Below, one piece after another: positions 43,466-53,831 of a stretch of 58,386 nt of DNA. The translations under genes and the position numbers were made by a program. The notes under the pieces were generated by a model. That model saw only the letters and a program-made list of their open reading frames with translations, was not told where the DNA came from and searched no databases. The stretch lies in contig JAFQSU010000060.1 in NCBI GenBank assembly GCA_017409405.1, forward strand, positions 1-58,386, given 5' to 3'. This stretch comes from Oscillospiraceae bacterium. Its GTDB lineage: Bacteria; Bacillota; Clostridia; Oscillospirales; JAAYXM01. Each line of letters begins with the position of its first letter. Within the stretch, counting starts at the first letter, position 1.

Positions 43466-44194
43466 ATGAAAAAAAGCAGAGATTTCCGCGATGTTTTTGC
43501 GGTGTTTAAGCCGGGGAGTTTTATGGGTGATGCGTCATTTTGGGAAAAGCTTAAGTACTGGTTTAAAAACGTATACTGGTATCATTTCCGCACTGCTACC
43601 TTTATTGCCGTTGCGGTTGTGGTGCTTGCATGTATGTTAATCTCTGATATTTTAAACCGCGAATACAACGATTTGGATTATATACTTGCAGGCTCGGTGT
43701 TTGCAAATACAGAGCAGATGGGAAAGCTTTCGGATCATCTCGGAAGCTTCATCCCGATTGAGGACGAAGACCCCTCTGATGAAGAAATCCCCACTGCAAA
43801 GGTCGGGCATCAGATGCTCAGCACCGAAAGCGTTATGGGCTCAGGAGATCAGGCTCTTGCTATTGATGAATACAACGCCGCAAGTATAGATAAAATTTCA
43901 GTAAGCATGGCGGACGATGAGATACTTCTTTTCTTCTTTGACCGCCGCTATGCCGAGTGGTATGCAAAGCAGGGCGCGTTTGAACCTCTTTCGGAGTTTG
44001 GCATACAAAGTGAGAACACATACTATGTTTCCGTTTCCGAAACCCCGTTTATGAAAGAGCTCGGCATTATGCATAAGGACGGCATCTATGCCGCCATTAA
44101 GGTTAAAAACTCCACCCGTGCAGAGGATGAGCGCATACTGAAAAAGTATGACAATGCGGCCCTGGCACTTTCGGGACTTTTGACCGATAATTGA
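43466..44194 (+). CDS. Unrecognised single-pass membrane protein, 242 residues
   Basis: I do not recognise the family. The sequence opens MKKSRDFRDVFAVFKPG, has a tryptophan- and tyrosine-rich stretch KLKYWFKNVYWYHFR before one strong transmembrane helix (about 44-64, TATFIAVAVVVLACMLISDIL), and ends in an acidic domain of about 175 residues exposed on one side of the membrane. The gene begins 3 nt after lysS with AAAAGGAG in the lysS end, so it is in the same transcript, and a SpoU-type methyltransferase gene follows 16 nt later. Confidence 0.65.
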   Translation: MKKSRDFRDVFAVFKPGSFMGDASFWEKLKYWFKNVYWYHFRTATFIAVAVVVLACMLISDILNREYNDLDYILAGSVFANTEQMGKLSDHLGSFIPIEDEDPSDEEIPTAKVGHQMLSTESVMGSGDQALAIDEYNAASIDKISVSMADDEILLFFFDRRYAEWYAKQGAFEPLSEFGIQSENTYYVSVSETPFMKELGIMHKDGIYAAIKVKNSTRAEDERILKKYDNAALALSGLLTDN

Positions 44195-44210
44195 TTCGCG
44201 GTGATGAACA

Positions 44211-44963
44211 ATGACAGAAAGAATAACGAGCCGTCAGAACCAGACGGTGAAATATATAAGGGCACTTGCCCGTGAAAAGTCGCTCAGACAGGAAAAAGGC
44301 GAGTTCGTATGCGACGGAGAAAAGCTTCTGCGCGAGGCATTGGAAGAGCGTGTAGAGATAACAGCGGTGCTTGTTGATGAAAATTTTGCGAAGACACTGC
44401 CGCCGATACCGGGCGCGAGGGTGTTCGCCGTAACACATGACATACTCGACAGCATAACTACTTTGAAAAGCGCTCAAAACGTGGTTTTTGTGTGCCGAAT
44501 GAAAAAAGCACGTGAGATTTACCCGAAACGCATACTTTTACTTGACCGTCTTCAGGATACCGGCAACATCGGGACCATAATCCGTACTGCAGATGCCTTT
44601 GGCATTGATGCCGTATACGAGGATGGGTGTGCAGACATATACAATCCCAAAACAATCCGTTCTGCAATGGGCTCCGTTTTCAGAGTGCCGGTAATAACCG
44701 AGGATTTTGAAAGCTTTATCCCAAAGCTCAAATCACAGGGCTTTAGTGTATATGCCTCAGAGCTTTACGGAGAGGTAAAGTCGGTATCGGACGTAAGCTT
44801 TGATAAAGCAGCCGTTGTCATAGGAAACGAAGGAAACGGAGTAAGACGTGAGATATCGGCAATTTGTGATGCGAGTGTCATAATACCTATGCGCGGAGGT
44901 GCCGAGTCGCTCAATGCGTCTGTTGCGGCGGCGATATTCATGTACAAAATGTCTGAAAGGTGA
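44211..44963 (+). CDS. TrmH/SpoU-family RNA 2'-O-methyltransferase (RlmB-like)
   Basis: The 250-residue protein has an N-terminal substrate-binding domain (TERITSRQNQTVKYIRALA, then EFVCDGEKLLREALE) and the knotted SpoU domain with RLQDTGNIGTIIRTADAFG near 112, GNEGNGVRREI near 206 and IPMRGGAESLNASVAAAIF near 226. It would 2'-O-methylate a ribose in rRNA or tRNA, most likely 23S rRNA. The exact target is not clear from sequence. dprA starts 6 nt after the stop. Confidence 0.9.
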   Translation: MTERITSRQNQTVKYIRALAREKSLRQEKGEFVCDGEKLLREALEERVEITAVLVDENFAKTLPPIPGARVFAVTHDILDSITTLKSAQNVVFVCRMKKAREIYPKRILLLDRLQDTGNIGTIIRTADAFGIDAVYEDGCADIYNPKTIRSAMGSVFRVPVITEDFESFIPKLKSQGFSVYASELYGEVKSVSDVSFDKAAVVIGNEGNGVRREISAICDASVIIPMRGGAESLNASVAAAIFMYKMSER

Positions 44964-44969
44964 TGGGAC

Positions 44970-46130
44970 ATGTCAAATATCGAACAGTGGGTATGGCTTT
45001 CCCGTGTTTTCATGCCGGGAAGTCCCAAGCCAAAAAAGCTTCTTGACAGCTTCGGTGAAATTGAAGAGATATACGCCGCAACATCTTCAGACTACAAGAA
45101 ATCCGGCGTAAGCCTGCGTGAAACGGAAATTACCCGTCTTGAAGACAAGGGTCTTTCACATGTTCAAAAGATTATCTCGGATTGCGGGAAGCACAATATC
45201 CGCATAATACCGATTTGTGACTCCGAATATCCCGAAAGATTGAAAAACATCCCCGAACCGCCCGTGCTTCTGTACGCGCGTGGAGAACGGCTTGTGATAG
45301 ACGACGAGGTTGCCATAGCAGTCGTTGGCACACGCAATGCATCAAAAAACGGTGAAGCGGCAGCGAAAAAGCTCGGCCGTGAGCTTGCAGAAGGCGGAGC
45401 CGTTACGGTTACGGGTCTTGCAAAGGGCGTTGACAGCATTGCGGCAGAAAGCGCAATTGCCGCAGGCGGCGTGACCGTCGCGGTTTTCGGCTGCGGTCTG
45501 GATATATGTTATCCGAGAGAAAACAAAAACCTCATGGCGGCGACAGAAAAGTCAGGCACCGTCATTTCGGAATACTGCCCCGGAACACCGCCGGCAGGGC
45601 GCAACTTCCCGATAAGAAACAGAATAATAAGCGGACTTTCACTCGGCACGACAGTTGTTGAAGCCCCCGAAAAAAGCGGAGCACTTATTACCGCATCATG
45701 TGCGCTTGAGCAAGGGCGCGATGTGTTTGCCGTTCCGTCAAGTATTTTTGAAGATACGGGCTCGGGTTCAAACCGTCTCATTTGTGAGGGCGCAAAGCCT
45801 GTGAGGTCGGCAAACGACATTCTCAGCGAGTATATACACCTTTACGGCGAAAAAATACGTGCGGTTGACCCTGTTTCCCTCAAAGAGGATATTGACCCTG
45901 CCGATGTCAAGGGTGAGTTCATGTTTCCTAAAGGTTATCTTGAAAAATTTTCAGGCGACAACCGGACGGTTATTGAGGCACTCGCAGGGGACGAGCTTCG
46001 CCCCGATGAAATATCGGCAAGAAGCGGACTTCCGATGCCGAAGGTTCTGACTGTACTGACAGTCCTTGAAATTTACGGAAATGTAAAAAAACTTGCCGGC
46101 GGCAAGTTTGCAATAAAAGACATACAATAA
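44970..46130 (+). CDS. dprA: DNA-processing protein DprA
   Basis: DprA loads RecA on incoming single strands in transformation. The 386-residue protein has an N-terminal SAM-like region (WVWLSRVFMPGSPKPKKLL), a Rossmann-like core with VAIAVVGTRNASKNGEAAAKK near residue 112, GLAKGVDSIAAESAI near 148, VFGCGLDICYPREN near 173 and GRNFPIRNRIISGLSLGTTVVEA near 210, and a C-terminal winged-helix segment (DELRPDEISARSGLP). It is followed by topA, as is common in Firmicutes. Confidence 0.94.
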   Translation: MSNIEQWVWLSRVFMPGSPKPKKLLDSFGEIEEIYAATSSDYKKSGVSLRETEITRLEDKGLSHVQKIISDCGKHNIRIIPICDSEYPERLKNIPEPPVLLYARGERLVIDDEVAIAVVGTRNASKNGEAAAKKLGRELAEGGAVTVTGLAKGVDSIAAESAIAAGGVTVAVFGCGLDICYPRENKNLMAATEKSGTVISEYCPGTPPAGRNFPIRNRIISGLSLGTTVVEAPEKSGALITASCALEQGRDVFAVPSSIFEDTGSGSNRLICEGAKPVRSANDILSEYIHLYGEKIRAVDPVSLKEDIDPADVKGEFMFPKGYLEKFSGDNRTVIEALAGDELRPDEISARSGLPMPKVLTVLTVLEIYGNVKKLAGGKFAIKDIQ

Positions 46131-46171
46131 GGATGCCGCAAAATCAGTGTGCGGCGGAAACGGAGCAAAAT

Positions 46172-48373
46172 ATGTCATATCTTGTTATAGTTGAGTCACC
46201 TACCAAGGTGAAAACAATAGGAAAACATCTCGGAAGCAAATATAAGGTCAAAGCATCGATGGGACATTTGCGCGACCTTCCCAAAAGCGATATAGGAATA
46301 GACATAGAGGGCGGTTTCGTACCCAAATATCTCGCAATCCGCGGAAAAAGTGCGCTTGTAAAAGAGCTTCGCGCACTTGCCGAGGAAAGCGAGGCAATAT
46401 ATCTTGCAACTGACCCTGACCGCGAAGGCGAAGCTATTTCGTGGCATTTAAAAGAGCTTTTGGGGCTTGATGAAAAAAAGACAAAAAGAGTAACCTTCAA
46501 CGAGATTACAAAGAATGCAATCGTTGAGGGAATAAAGCATCCGCGCAGTATTGATGAAAATCTTGTAAATGCACAGCAGGCAAGACGTCTGCTTGACCGC
46601 ATTGTGGGCTACAAGCTTTCTCCTCTGCTCTGGAAAAAGGTGCGCTACGGTCTTTCGGCAGGACGTGTTCAGTCAGTTGCCACACGTCTTGTAATTGACC
46701 GTGAAAATGAAATTCGTGAATTTGTACCGCGTGAATTCTGGACATTGGATGCCGACTTTTCACGCATTTCTCCGAATGAAGGAGCATTTTCGGCAAGATT
46801 TTACGGAACGGAAAAGAAAAAAATCGAGCCGTCATCCGCAGAAGAAACCGACAAAATCATAGAGAGCATAAAAAATGCCGCCTTTTTTGTAAAGTCAATA
46901 AAGAAAGGTCAGAAAAAACGCTCTCCGGTACCGCCGTTCATAACTTCTACACTTCAGCAGGAGGCATCACGCCGCTTCGGCATGTCGCCGAGCCGTACAA
47001 TGACGATTGCACAGCAGCTGTACGAAGGTGTTGATGTTGAGGGCGTTGGCTCTACCGGTCTCATAACGTATATGAGAACAGACTCATTAAGACTTGCAGA
47101 TGAAGCGATTTTCGCAGTAAGAAACTATATAACGGACACCTACGGCGAAAGCTTCTGTCCGAAGACACGCCGTGTATTCAAGACCAAGAAGGGTGCGCAG
47201 GATGCACACGAAGCAATCCGTCCCTCGGATGTCACCCTTACACCCGAAAGAATCAAAAAGAGTCTTACGGCAGACCAGTATAAGCTCTACCGCATTATCT
47301 GGTCAAGATTTGTTGCGTGCCAGATGGAAAGCGCAGTATACGACACTATGAGCGTGGACATTGCCGCAGGAGAATACATTTTCCGTGCGACCAGCTCAAA
47401 GATTGCCTTCAAGGGATATACCGCCGTATATTCCGATATGGCGGCTGAACAGGAAGAAGCGGAAGTCTCAGCCCTTCCCGAGCTTTCTGAGAACGAGCCG
47501 CTGAAGTTTGAGGGCGAGAAAAGCGAACAGCATTTCACTCTTCCTCCGGCAAGATATACCGACGGAAGCCTCATTAAGGCGATGGAGGAAAAGGGTGTAG
47601 GCCGTCCGAGTACGTATGCCCCCACAATTTCCACAATCATCAACCGTGAATATGTCATCAAGGAAGGCAAGAATTTAAAGCCGACACCTCTCGGTGAGGT
47701 TGTAAACGGCCTTATGGTCGATCAGTTCGGTGATATAGTTGATGTAGAGTTCACGGCGCATATGGAGGAAACCCTCGACGAGGTCGAAGCAGGAAACAAG
47801 GACTGGAAGCAGACCCTTTCCGATTTTTACGGTCCGTTTGCCGAAAAGCTTGAAGCGGCAGAAAAGGCACTTGAGGGAAAACGCCTCAAGGTTCCCGATG
47901 AAGAAACCGATATAGTTTGCGAGCTGTGCGGACGAAAGATGGTTGTAAAATCCGGACGTTTCGGAAAATTCCTTGCATGTCCGGGATTCCCCGACTGCAA
48001 GAACACGAAGGCAATTGTTGAAAAAACTCCCGGTGAATGTCCGACATGCGGAGGACAGATACTCAAGAAAAAGTCGAAGAACGGCTATTGGTATTACGGC
48101 TGTGAAAACTTCCCCGAATGTGCATTCATGACATGGGATGTACCGCAGGATGCAAAATGTGAGGTCTGCGGAAAAACCTTGTATAAGCGCTCGGGCCGCG
48201 GTCCGAAGAAGATGTTCTGCGCAAACCCCGACTGCGAACGGTACGAGCCGCAGGAATACAAGAAGAAGGAAGAAGCTCCGAAGAAAACGGCAAAAAAGAC
48301 TGCCGCAAAGAAAACAACAAAGAAGACAGGAAGCGCAAGGAGCAAAAAGTCGGCAGGAAAAAAAGATGAATAG
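46172..48373 (+). CDS. topA: DNA topoisomerase I (type IA)
   Basis: The 733-residue enzyme relaxes negative supercoils. It has the Toprim start [40 protein letters not shown] near 84, the nucleophile Tyr300 in [12 protein letters not shown], and [20 protein letters not shown] near 475. Three C-terminal zinc ribbons follow: [10 protein letters not shown]...[19 protein letters not shown]...CENFPEC and [12 protein letters not shown]...CANPDC, then a Lys-rich tail. ATG 46172 follows ACGGAG; the longer frame from 46133 has no family match. The stop overlaps the trmFO start by 8 nt. Confidence 0.96.
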   Translation: MSYLVIVESPTKVKTIGKHLGSKYKVKASMGHLRDLPKSDIGIDIEGGFVPKYLAIRGKSALVKELRALAEESEAIYLATDPDREGEAISWHLKELLGLDEKKTKRVTFNEITKNAIVEGIKHPRSIDENLVNAQQARRLLDRIVGYKLSPLLWKKVRYGLSAGRVQSVATRLVIDRENEIREFVPREFWTLDADFSRISPNEGAFSARFYGTEKKKIEPSSAEETDKIIESIKNAAFFVKSIKKGQKKRSPVPPFITSTLQQEASRRFGMSPSRTMTIAQQLYEGVDVEGVGSTGLITYMRTDSLRLADEAIFAVRNYITDTYGESFCPKTRRVFKTKKGAQDAHEAIRPSDVTLTPERIKKSLTADQYKLYRIIWSRFVACQMESAVYDTMSVDIAAGEYIFRATSSKIAFKGYTAVYSDMAAEQEEAEVSALPELSENEPLKFEGEKSEQHFTLPPARYTDGSLIKAMEEKGVGRPSTYAPTISTIINREYVIKEGKNLKPTPLGEVVNGLMVDQFGDIVDVEFTAHMEETLDEVEAGNKDWKQTLSDFYGPFAEKLEAAEKALEGKRLKVPDEETDIVCELCGRKMVVKSGRFGKFLACPGFPDCKNTKAIVEKTPGECPTCGGQILKKKSKNGYWYYGCENFPECAFMTWDVPQDAKCEVCGKTLYKRSGRGPKKMFCANPDCERYEPQEYKKKEEAPKKTAKKTAAKKTTKKTGSARSKKSAGKKDE

Positions 48374-49688
48374 AGCATATGTTTTGGGTGCAGGTCTTGC
48401 AGGATGCGAGGCGGCATGGCAGCTTGCATGTCGCGGCATTCCCGTAACTCTTTATGAAATGAAGCCGAAAAAGCTTACGCCTGCACATAAGTCGGCAGAT
48501 TTCGCAGAGCTTGTCTGCTCAAATTCTCTTCGCGCCGCAGGCATTGAAAATGCGGTAGGACTGCTGAAAGAGGAGATGCGAAGACTCGGAAGTCTTATTA
48601 TGTGTGCCGCAGACGCAACAAGAGTCGAGGCAGGCGGCGCTCTTGCGGTTGACCGTGAAAAGTTTTCATCATATATAACCGACAAAATAAGAACGCATGA
48701 AAATATCACCGTAGAGGAATGTGAGATTACACGCTTACCCGATGCACGACCGCTTATAGTTGCAACAGGTCCGCTTACGACAGAGCCCCTTGCAGAGTCG
48801 ATAAGGCAGTACTTCGGCGGCATGGAATTTCTCGGTTTCTATGATGCCGCTGCTCCTATTGTCACTTTTGACAGCGTAGATATGACGAGTGCGTATTTCA
48901 AATCCCGTTACGACAAGGGTACGGCAGACTATATCAACTGTCCGATGAACGAAGCTGAGTACAAGGCGTTTCTCGAGGCTCTTATATCTGCTGAGCAGGC
49001 GCAGGTACACGGCTTTGAGGATGATAAGGTCTTTGAGGGCTGTATGCCCGTAGAGGTAATGGCAAGGCGCGGATACGACACACTTCGCTATGGACCCTTA
49101 AAGCCTGTAGGGCTTCGTGACCCGAAGTCCGGGCAGACCCCGTATGCAGTTGTCCAGCTTCGTCGAGACAACCGTGAGGGTACACTTTACAATATAGTGG
49201 GATTTCAGACCCATCTCAGATTCGGTGAACAGAAGCGTGTTTTCTCCATGATACCGGCACTGAAAAATGCAGAGTTTGTGCGCTACGGTGTCATGCACAG
49301 GAATACATACATAAAGTCACCGGGGCTACTCAATGAGGATTATTCTGTAAAGGGCGATGAAAATCTTTATTTTGCAGGTCAGATGACCGGAGTTGAAGGG
49401 TACGTTGAGTCTGCTTCATCCGGACTTCTTGCAGGCCTTTCTCTCGCATGCAAGTTGACGGGAAAGCCCATCCCCTCGTTTCCGCAGACCACGGCAATTG
49501 GTGCGCTGGGTATGTATGTAAGCTCCGGAAGTGTAGGAGATTTCCAACCGATGAATATAAATTTCGGCATAATGCCGCCGTTAGAAGTGAGAATCAAAGT
49601 AAAAAAAGAAAAGAATGCGGCGATAGCGGCGCGTTCGCTTAGTGTAATAGACGGAATTAACGAAAAAATACAGGGGGATAAAAAATAA
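48366..49688 (+). CDS. trmFO: Methylenetetrahydrofolate-tRNA-(uracil-5-)-methyltransferase TrmFO
   Basis: TrmFO makes m5U54 in tRNA with methylenetetrahydrofolate and FAD. The 440-residue protein has the FAD-binding start [22 protein letters not shown], then [82 protein letters not shown] near 340 and NINFGIMPP near 395. The usual order topA-trmFO is kept. AGGA lies before ATG 48366 inside the topA end. Confidence 0.95.
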   Translation: MNRAYVLGAGLAGCEAAWQLACRGIPVTLYEMKPKKLTPAHKSADFAELVCSNSLRAAGIENAVGLLKEEMRRLGSLIMCAADATRVEAGGALAVDREKFSSYITDKIRTHENITVEECEITRLPDARPLIVATGPLTTEPLAESIRQYFGGMEFLGFYDAAAPIVTFDSVDMTSAYFKSRYDKGTADYINCPMNEAEYKAFLEALISAEQAQVHGFEDDKVFEGCMPVEVMARRGYDTLRYGPLKPVGLRDPKSGQTPYAVVQLRRDNREGTLYNIVGFQTHLRFGEQKRVFSMIPALKNAEFVRYGVMHRNTYIKSPGLLNEDYSVKGDENLYFAGQMTGVEGYVESASSGLLAGLSLACKLTGKPIPSFPQTTAIGALGMYVSSGSVGDFQPMNINFGIMPPLEVRIKVKKEKNAAIAARSLSVIDGINEKIQGDKK

Positions 49689-50722
49689 TGAGAATAATAC
49701 TTGACACGAGAGGCAGCGATAACGGCGCAATAGAGTTTGTCAAAGGTGCTATTCTTGCCATTGAAGAGCTTGATGTGGATATAGTTCTTGTCGGTGACGA
49801 GAAAGAGCTTACGTCTCTTATAAGCAGTGAGGATCCATCCGGTAAATTTAAAAAGAATATCAATATCGTCCCGGCAACTCAGACGGTAGAAATGAACGAC
49901 GACCCCCTGCGTTCAATGAAGGAAAAGCCCGATTCTTCAATGACTGTTGCAATGAAGCTCCTTGCCGACGGCAAGGGCGATGCTCTTGTATCGGGAGGAA
50001 GCACAGGAGCACTCCTTACTCAAGCCACTCTTATTCTCAAGCGCATAAAGGGCATCCGCCGCGCAGCCCTTGCTCCGGTAACCCCTACTGCGAGCGGTAT
50101 AGCACTTCTTATAGACAGCGGTGCAAATGCTGAATGCACTTCAGAATATTTATATCAGTTTGCGCTTATGGGTTCGTTTTATGCCGAGCGTGCTCTCGGA
50201 ATAAAGAATCCCCGTGTAGGGCTTCTCAACAACGGTGCAGAAGAGCATAAGGGTGACGATGTCCACAAAGAGGCATACCGTTTGCTCTGCGATGCCCATG
50301 ATAAGGGACTGATAAACTTTATCGGAAACATTGAGGGAAGAGACGGCCCCTTAGGTCATGCCGATGTCATAGTTGCCGACGGCTTCTCGGGCAACATATA
50401 CCTCAAAACCATGGAAGGTATAGGTATGTTCTTTGCCCGTGAGCTCAAAAGCATGTTCTTGGGCTCGCTCAAAGGCAAAATTGCGGCTCTTCTTGTGAAA
50501 AATGAAGTGGGACAGTTCAAAAAGAAGATAGACTACAACAACGCAGGCGGTGCTCCGCTTCTCGGAGTAAGAAAGCCGGTCATAAAGGCTCACGGCTCGG
50601 CGAATGCCACGGCAATTTACCACTGCGTGATACAGGCAATAGACTATATAGATTCGGGAATGACTATAAAAATATCAAAAAGCCTTGAAGAGGGAAACGA
50701 TTCGGATGAACAAAACATCTAA
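49688..50722 (+). CDS. plsX: Phosphate acyltransferase PlsX, divergent N-terminal motif
   Basis: PlsX turns acyl-ACP into acyl-phosphate for phospholipid synthesis. The 344-residue protein shows SMKEKPDSSMTVAMKLLADG, DALVSGGSTGALL near 98, FIGNIEGRDG with the VIVADGFSGNIYLKTMEGIGMF block near 222, and NNAGGAPLLGVRKPVIKAHGSANATA near 284. The start, RIILDTRGSDNGA, departs from the usual DAMGGDxAP motif, a clear variation. The ATG shares one base with the trmFO stop. The next gene is rnc and not acpP, as in most Firmicutes. Confidence 0.88.
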   Translation: MRIILDTRGSDNGAIEFVKGAILAIEELDVDIVLVGDEKELTSLISSEDPSGKFKKNINIVPATQTVEMNDDPLRSMKEKPDSSMTVAMKLLADGKGDALVSGGSTGALLTQATLILKRIKGIRRAALAPVTPTASGIALLIDSGANAECTSEYLYQFALMGSFYAERALGIKNPRVGLLNNGAEEHKGDDVHKEAYRLLCDAHDKGLINFIGNIEGRDGPLGHADVIVADGFSGNIYLKTMEGIGMFFARELKSMFLGSLKGKIAALLVKNEVGQFKKKIDYNNAGGAPLLGVRKPVIKAHGSANATAIYHCVIQAIDYIDSGMTIKISKSLEEGNDSDEQNI

Positions 50723-51407
50723 TAACGGTTTAAAAGAGTTTCAGAAAAAAATAGGATACAAATTCCGAGACATAACACTCCTTGAACGTGCGCTCACCCA
50801 CAGCTCATACGCCAACGAAAACAGAGCATACGGAGTGCTTGACAATGAACGTCTGGAATTTCTCGGCGACTCCGTGCTTGGTATGAACACGGCACTTCAT
50901 TTGTTCTCAAAATATCCGGACGAGCCGGAGGGCGAGCTCACAAAAATGCGCTCATCGCTCGTATGTACGGGAGCGCTCGGAAGCCGCGCAAAGGCGATTT
51001 CGCTCGGAGACCACCTGCGTCTCGGGCACGGCGAGGAAAGCGGCGGCGGCAGAGAACGTGCCTCAATCCTTGCCGATGCATTTGAGGCGGTTATAGGTGC
51101 AATATATCTTGATTCGGGTGAGGAGAGCGCAAGAGCCTTCATAAAGAGATTTGTTTTTGAAGCAGAAGCCGGAGGAGAGTGGAGTATTACCGACTACAAG
51201 ACCACCCTTCAGGAGATTGTGCAAAAAAACCGCGGCGAAAAGCTTTCCTACAGGGTGCTTGAGTCCAACGGACCCGACCATGAGCGAAGCTTTACCGTTG
51301 AGGTAATGATAAACAGCAATCACATAGGTACGGGCTTTGGTCACAGCAAAAAAGAGGCGGAACAGATGGCGGCGAAAGAAGCTCTCAAGCTTATGGGGAT
51401 GGAATAA
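50706..51407 (+). CDS. rnc: Ribonuclease III
   Basis: RNase III cuts double-stranded RNA in rRNA processing. The 233-residue protein has the endonuclease domain with ERLEFLGDSVLGMNTALHLF (signature, with acidic catalytic residues) and ILADAFEAVIGAIYLDSG, followed by the double-stranded-RNA binding domain (DYKTTLQEIVQKN ... GHSKKEAEQMAAKEALKLM). ATG 50706 is chosen; a TTG at 50685 also fits the frame. It overlaps the plsX end by 17 nt. Confidence 0.95.
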   Translation: MNKTSNNGLKEFQKKIGYKFRDITLLERALTHSSYANENRAYGVLDNERLEFLGDSVLGMNTALHLFSKYPDEPEGELTKMRSSLVCTGALGSRAKAISLGDHLRLGHGEESGGGRERASILADAFEAVIGAIYLDSGEESARAFIKRFVFEAEAGGEWSITDYKTTLQEIVQKNRGEKLSYRVLESNGPDHERSFTVEVMINSNHIGTGFGHSKKEAEQMAAKEALKLMGME

Positions 51408-52426
51408 TGTCTGCGATTATTCCGGTTTTTATTCCGCATGTGGGATGTCCGCATGATTGTGTGTTCTGCAACCAGAAAAAGATAGCCGGAACGCTCACTG
51501 CCCCCACTGCCGAAGCTGTAGATAAGATAATACGTGATGCGCTTTTAAAGTGTGGAGGGCATGCAGAGGAGATTGCCTTTTACGGCGGAAGCTTCACTGC
51601 AATACCGAAGGAACAGATGACAGAATATCTAAGAACTGCAAAGAGCTTTGTTGACAGCGGAAGTGTCGGCGGAATACGCCTCTCAACCCGACCTGACAGC
51701 ATAGACGATGATGTTCTTTCTACTTTGCGCAAATACGGCGTCACGACAGTTGAACTCGGAACGCAGTCAATGGATGACAGCGTTTTAAAAAGCTCGGGAA
51801 GAGGTCACAGCGCAAGTGATACGGTCAATGCCGCAGCGCTTGTCAAAAAATACGGCTTTAAGCTCATTCTTCAGATGATGACCCATCTTCCGGGCTCTGA
51901 CGATGTTAAGGATATAGAAACGGCAAGAAAAGTTGCAAGTCTTTCCCCTGACGGAGTCCGTATTTATCCTACCGTCGTAATTCGTGACACAGCTCTTGAA
52001 ACGCTCTGGAAAAGCGGCAGATACACGCCTGCAACTCCGGAACAGGCGGCAGAACTTGGCGGAAAAATTATCGAAATATTTAAAAGCCGCTCAATTCCGA
52101 TAATACGCTTTGGATTGAATCCTACTGATGACCTTTCTTCGGGGGAAGCTCTTTGCGGAGCATATCACCCGGCACTCGGAGAGATGGCGATTTCGGCATG
52201 GTATCTCAGACTTTGTATTAAGGCAATTGATGAAAAAGAGCATATATCGGAGGGCGGTGTTCTCGATATATTTGTAAGTCCGAACAGAGTCTCGGCGATG
52301 AGCGGACAGAAGAAAAGAAACAAAAAGCTGCTTTTTGAAAAATACGGCTTTACCGAAATTTACATACACGGATCAAGTGATATAAAAGAGGGAAGTGTAT
52401 GTGTCAGAATAGCAAATAAGTCTTGA
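51407..52426 (+). CDS. Radical SAM protein (Elp3-like)
   Basis: The 339-residue protein has the [4Fe-4S] cluster motif CPHDCVFC (Cys14, Cys18, Cys21) in [16 protein letters not shown], then [15 protein letters not shown] near 60, [19 protein letters not shown] near 88, [13 protein letters not shown] near 117, and [17 protein letters not shown] near 185. The layout agrees with the N-terminal radical SAM part of Elp3-type proteins without an acetyltransferase domain. The substrate is unknown; the gene follows rnc in many Clostridia. The ATG overlaps the rnc stop by one base. Confidence 0.85.
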   Translation: MSAIIPVFIPHVGCPHDCVFCNQKKIAGTLTAPTAEAVDKIIRDALLKCGGHAEEIAFYGGSFTAIPKEQMTEYLRTAKSFVDSGSVGGIRLSTRPDSIDDDVLSTLRKYGVTTVELGTQSMDDSVLKSSGRGHSASDTVNAAALVKKYGFKLILQMMTHLPGSDDVKDIETARKVASLSPDGVRIYPTVVIRDTALETLWKSGRYTPATPEQAAELGGKIIEIFKSRSIPIIRFGLNPTDDLSSGEALCGAYHPALGEMAISAWYLRLCIKAIDEKEHISEGGVLDIFVSPNRVSAMSGQKKRNKKLLFEKYGFTEIYIHGSSDIKEGSVCVRIANKS

Positions 52427-52451
52427 AAAACAGGTCAATACATGGTAAAAT
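52423..52451 (+). promoter_or_regulatory. Promoter of glnA
   Basis: TTGAAA (52423-52428) and TAAAAT (52446-52451) are separated by 17 bp, overlapping the last codon of the radical SAM gene. The leader to glnA is about 30 nt. No GlnR-type palindrome (TGTNAN7TNACA) is visible. Confidence 0.72.
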
Positions 52452-52488
52452 AAAAAATATTTTATATACACAAATGCGGAGGTTCGCT

Positions 52489-53817
52489 ATGGGTTACACT
52501 CGTGAGGATATTGAAAGAATAGTAAAGGAAGAGGAAGTAAAGTTCATTCGTCTTCAGTTCACTGACATCTTCGGAACAATGAAGAATATTTCCATAACGG
52601 AACGACAGCTTTCACGTGCGCTTGACAACAAGTGCATGTTTGACGGCTCGTCCATAGAGGGCTTTGTGCGCGTTGAAGAGTCGGATATGTATCTCCATCC
52701 CGACCTCAATTCATTCGTTATTCTGCCGTGGATTAAAGACGGCGGCAAGGTCGCCCGTCTTATCTGCGATGTTTACGATACTAACGGAAATCCGTTTATG
52801 GGTGATCCGCGCTGTGTTCTCAAGCGCGTTCTTGCAGAGGCGGCTGATATGGGCTACACCGTCAACATAGGTCCCGAGGCAGAGTTTTTCCTTTTCCAGA
52901 CAGATGAAAACGGAAAGCCTACTGCCATCAGAAATGACCGTGCAGGCTACTTTGATTTGGGTCCCGTGGATACCGATGAGGCTGTTCGCCGCGAGATGTG
53001 TAAATATCTTGAGGAAATGGGCTTTGAAATAGAAGCCTCTCACCATGAAAACGCAGAGAGCCAGCACGAAATAGACTTCAAGTACGGTGAAGCACTCACA
53101 ACCGCCGATAACATCATCACCTTCAAGCTTCTTGTAAAAACAATTGCACAGAAGAACGGATTGCATGCGACCTTTATGCCGAAGCCTATTTTCGGCATGT
53201 GCGGCTCCGGTATGCATATAAATATATCGCTTTCCAAAAACGGAAAGAATACGTTCTATGATTCCTCCGACAAGCTCGGTCTCAGCCATGAGGCATATTG
53301 CTTTATCGCAGGTGTCATTGAGCATGCTCGCGGCATGTGCGCCGTAACAAACCCGATAGTTAACTCATATAAGCGCCTTGTTCCGGGTTATGAAGCTCCG
53401 ATATATATAGCATGGTCGGCAAAGAACAGAAGTCCGCTTATCCGTGTGCCGAGTGCTTCCGGAGAGGGTACCCGCATTGAAATCAGAAACCCCGACCCTG
53501 CGGCTAATCCGTACCTTGCCTTTGCGGCAGTGCTTGCAGCAGGTCTTGACGGCATAAAGAGAAATCTCACACCGCCCGAATCTGTCGAATCCAACATTTT
53601 TGAAATGTCACGGCGCGAGCTTCGTGACAATAACATCCGCTCACTTCCTGCAAACCTTTCCGAAGCGGTTGATGAGTTTGAAAACGATGAGCTTCTCATG
53701 AACACAATCGGAGACCACATAGCGCCTAAATATATTGAGGCAAAACGCCTTGAATGGAAAGAATATATCACTACGGTTCACGAGTGGGAAGTCAACAGAT
53801 ATCTCATAAAATATTAA
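52489..53817 (+). CDS. glnA: Glutamine synthetase, type I
   Basis: GlnA makes glutamine from glutamate and ammonia. The 442-residue protein is of GSI-alpha length. It has [13 protein letters not shown] and FDGSSIEGF near residue 45, [11 protein letters not shown] near 126, the metal- and substrate-binding [14 protein letters not shown] near 185, [10 protein letters not shown] near 243, and [19 protein letters not shown] near 290. The adenylylation Tyr region of GSI-beta is absent, as expected. ATG 52489 has GCGGAGG upstream. asnA starts 14 nt later, forming a nitrogen-assimilation pair. Confidence 0.96.
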   Translation: MGYTREDIERIVKEEEVKFIRLQFTDIFGTMKNISITERQLSRALDNKCMFDGSSIEGFVRVEESDMYLHPDLNSFVILPWIKDGGKVARLICDVYDTNGNPFMGDPRCVLKRVLAEAADMGYTVNIGPEAEFFLFQTDENGKPTAIRNDRAGYFDLGPVDTDEAVRREMCKYLEEMGFEIEASHHENAESQHEIDFKYGEALTTADNIITFKLLVKTIAQKNGLHATFMPKPIFGMCGSGMHINISLSKNGKNTFYDSSDKLGLSHEAYCFIAGVIEHARGMCAVTNPIVNSYKRLVPGYEAPIYIAWSAKNRSPLIRVPSASGEGTRIEIRNPDPAANPYLAFAAVLAAGLDGIKRNLTPPESVESNIFEMSRRELRDNNIRSLPANLSEAVDEFENDELLMNTIGDHIAPKYIEAKRLEWKEYITTVHEWEVNRYLIKY

Positions 53818-53831
53818 GAGGTAAAAAGCTT

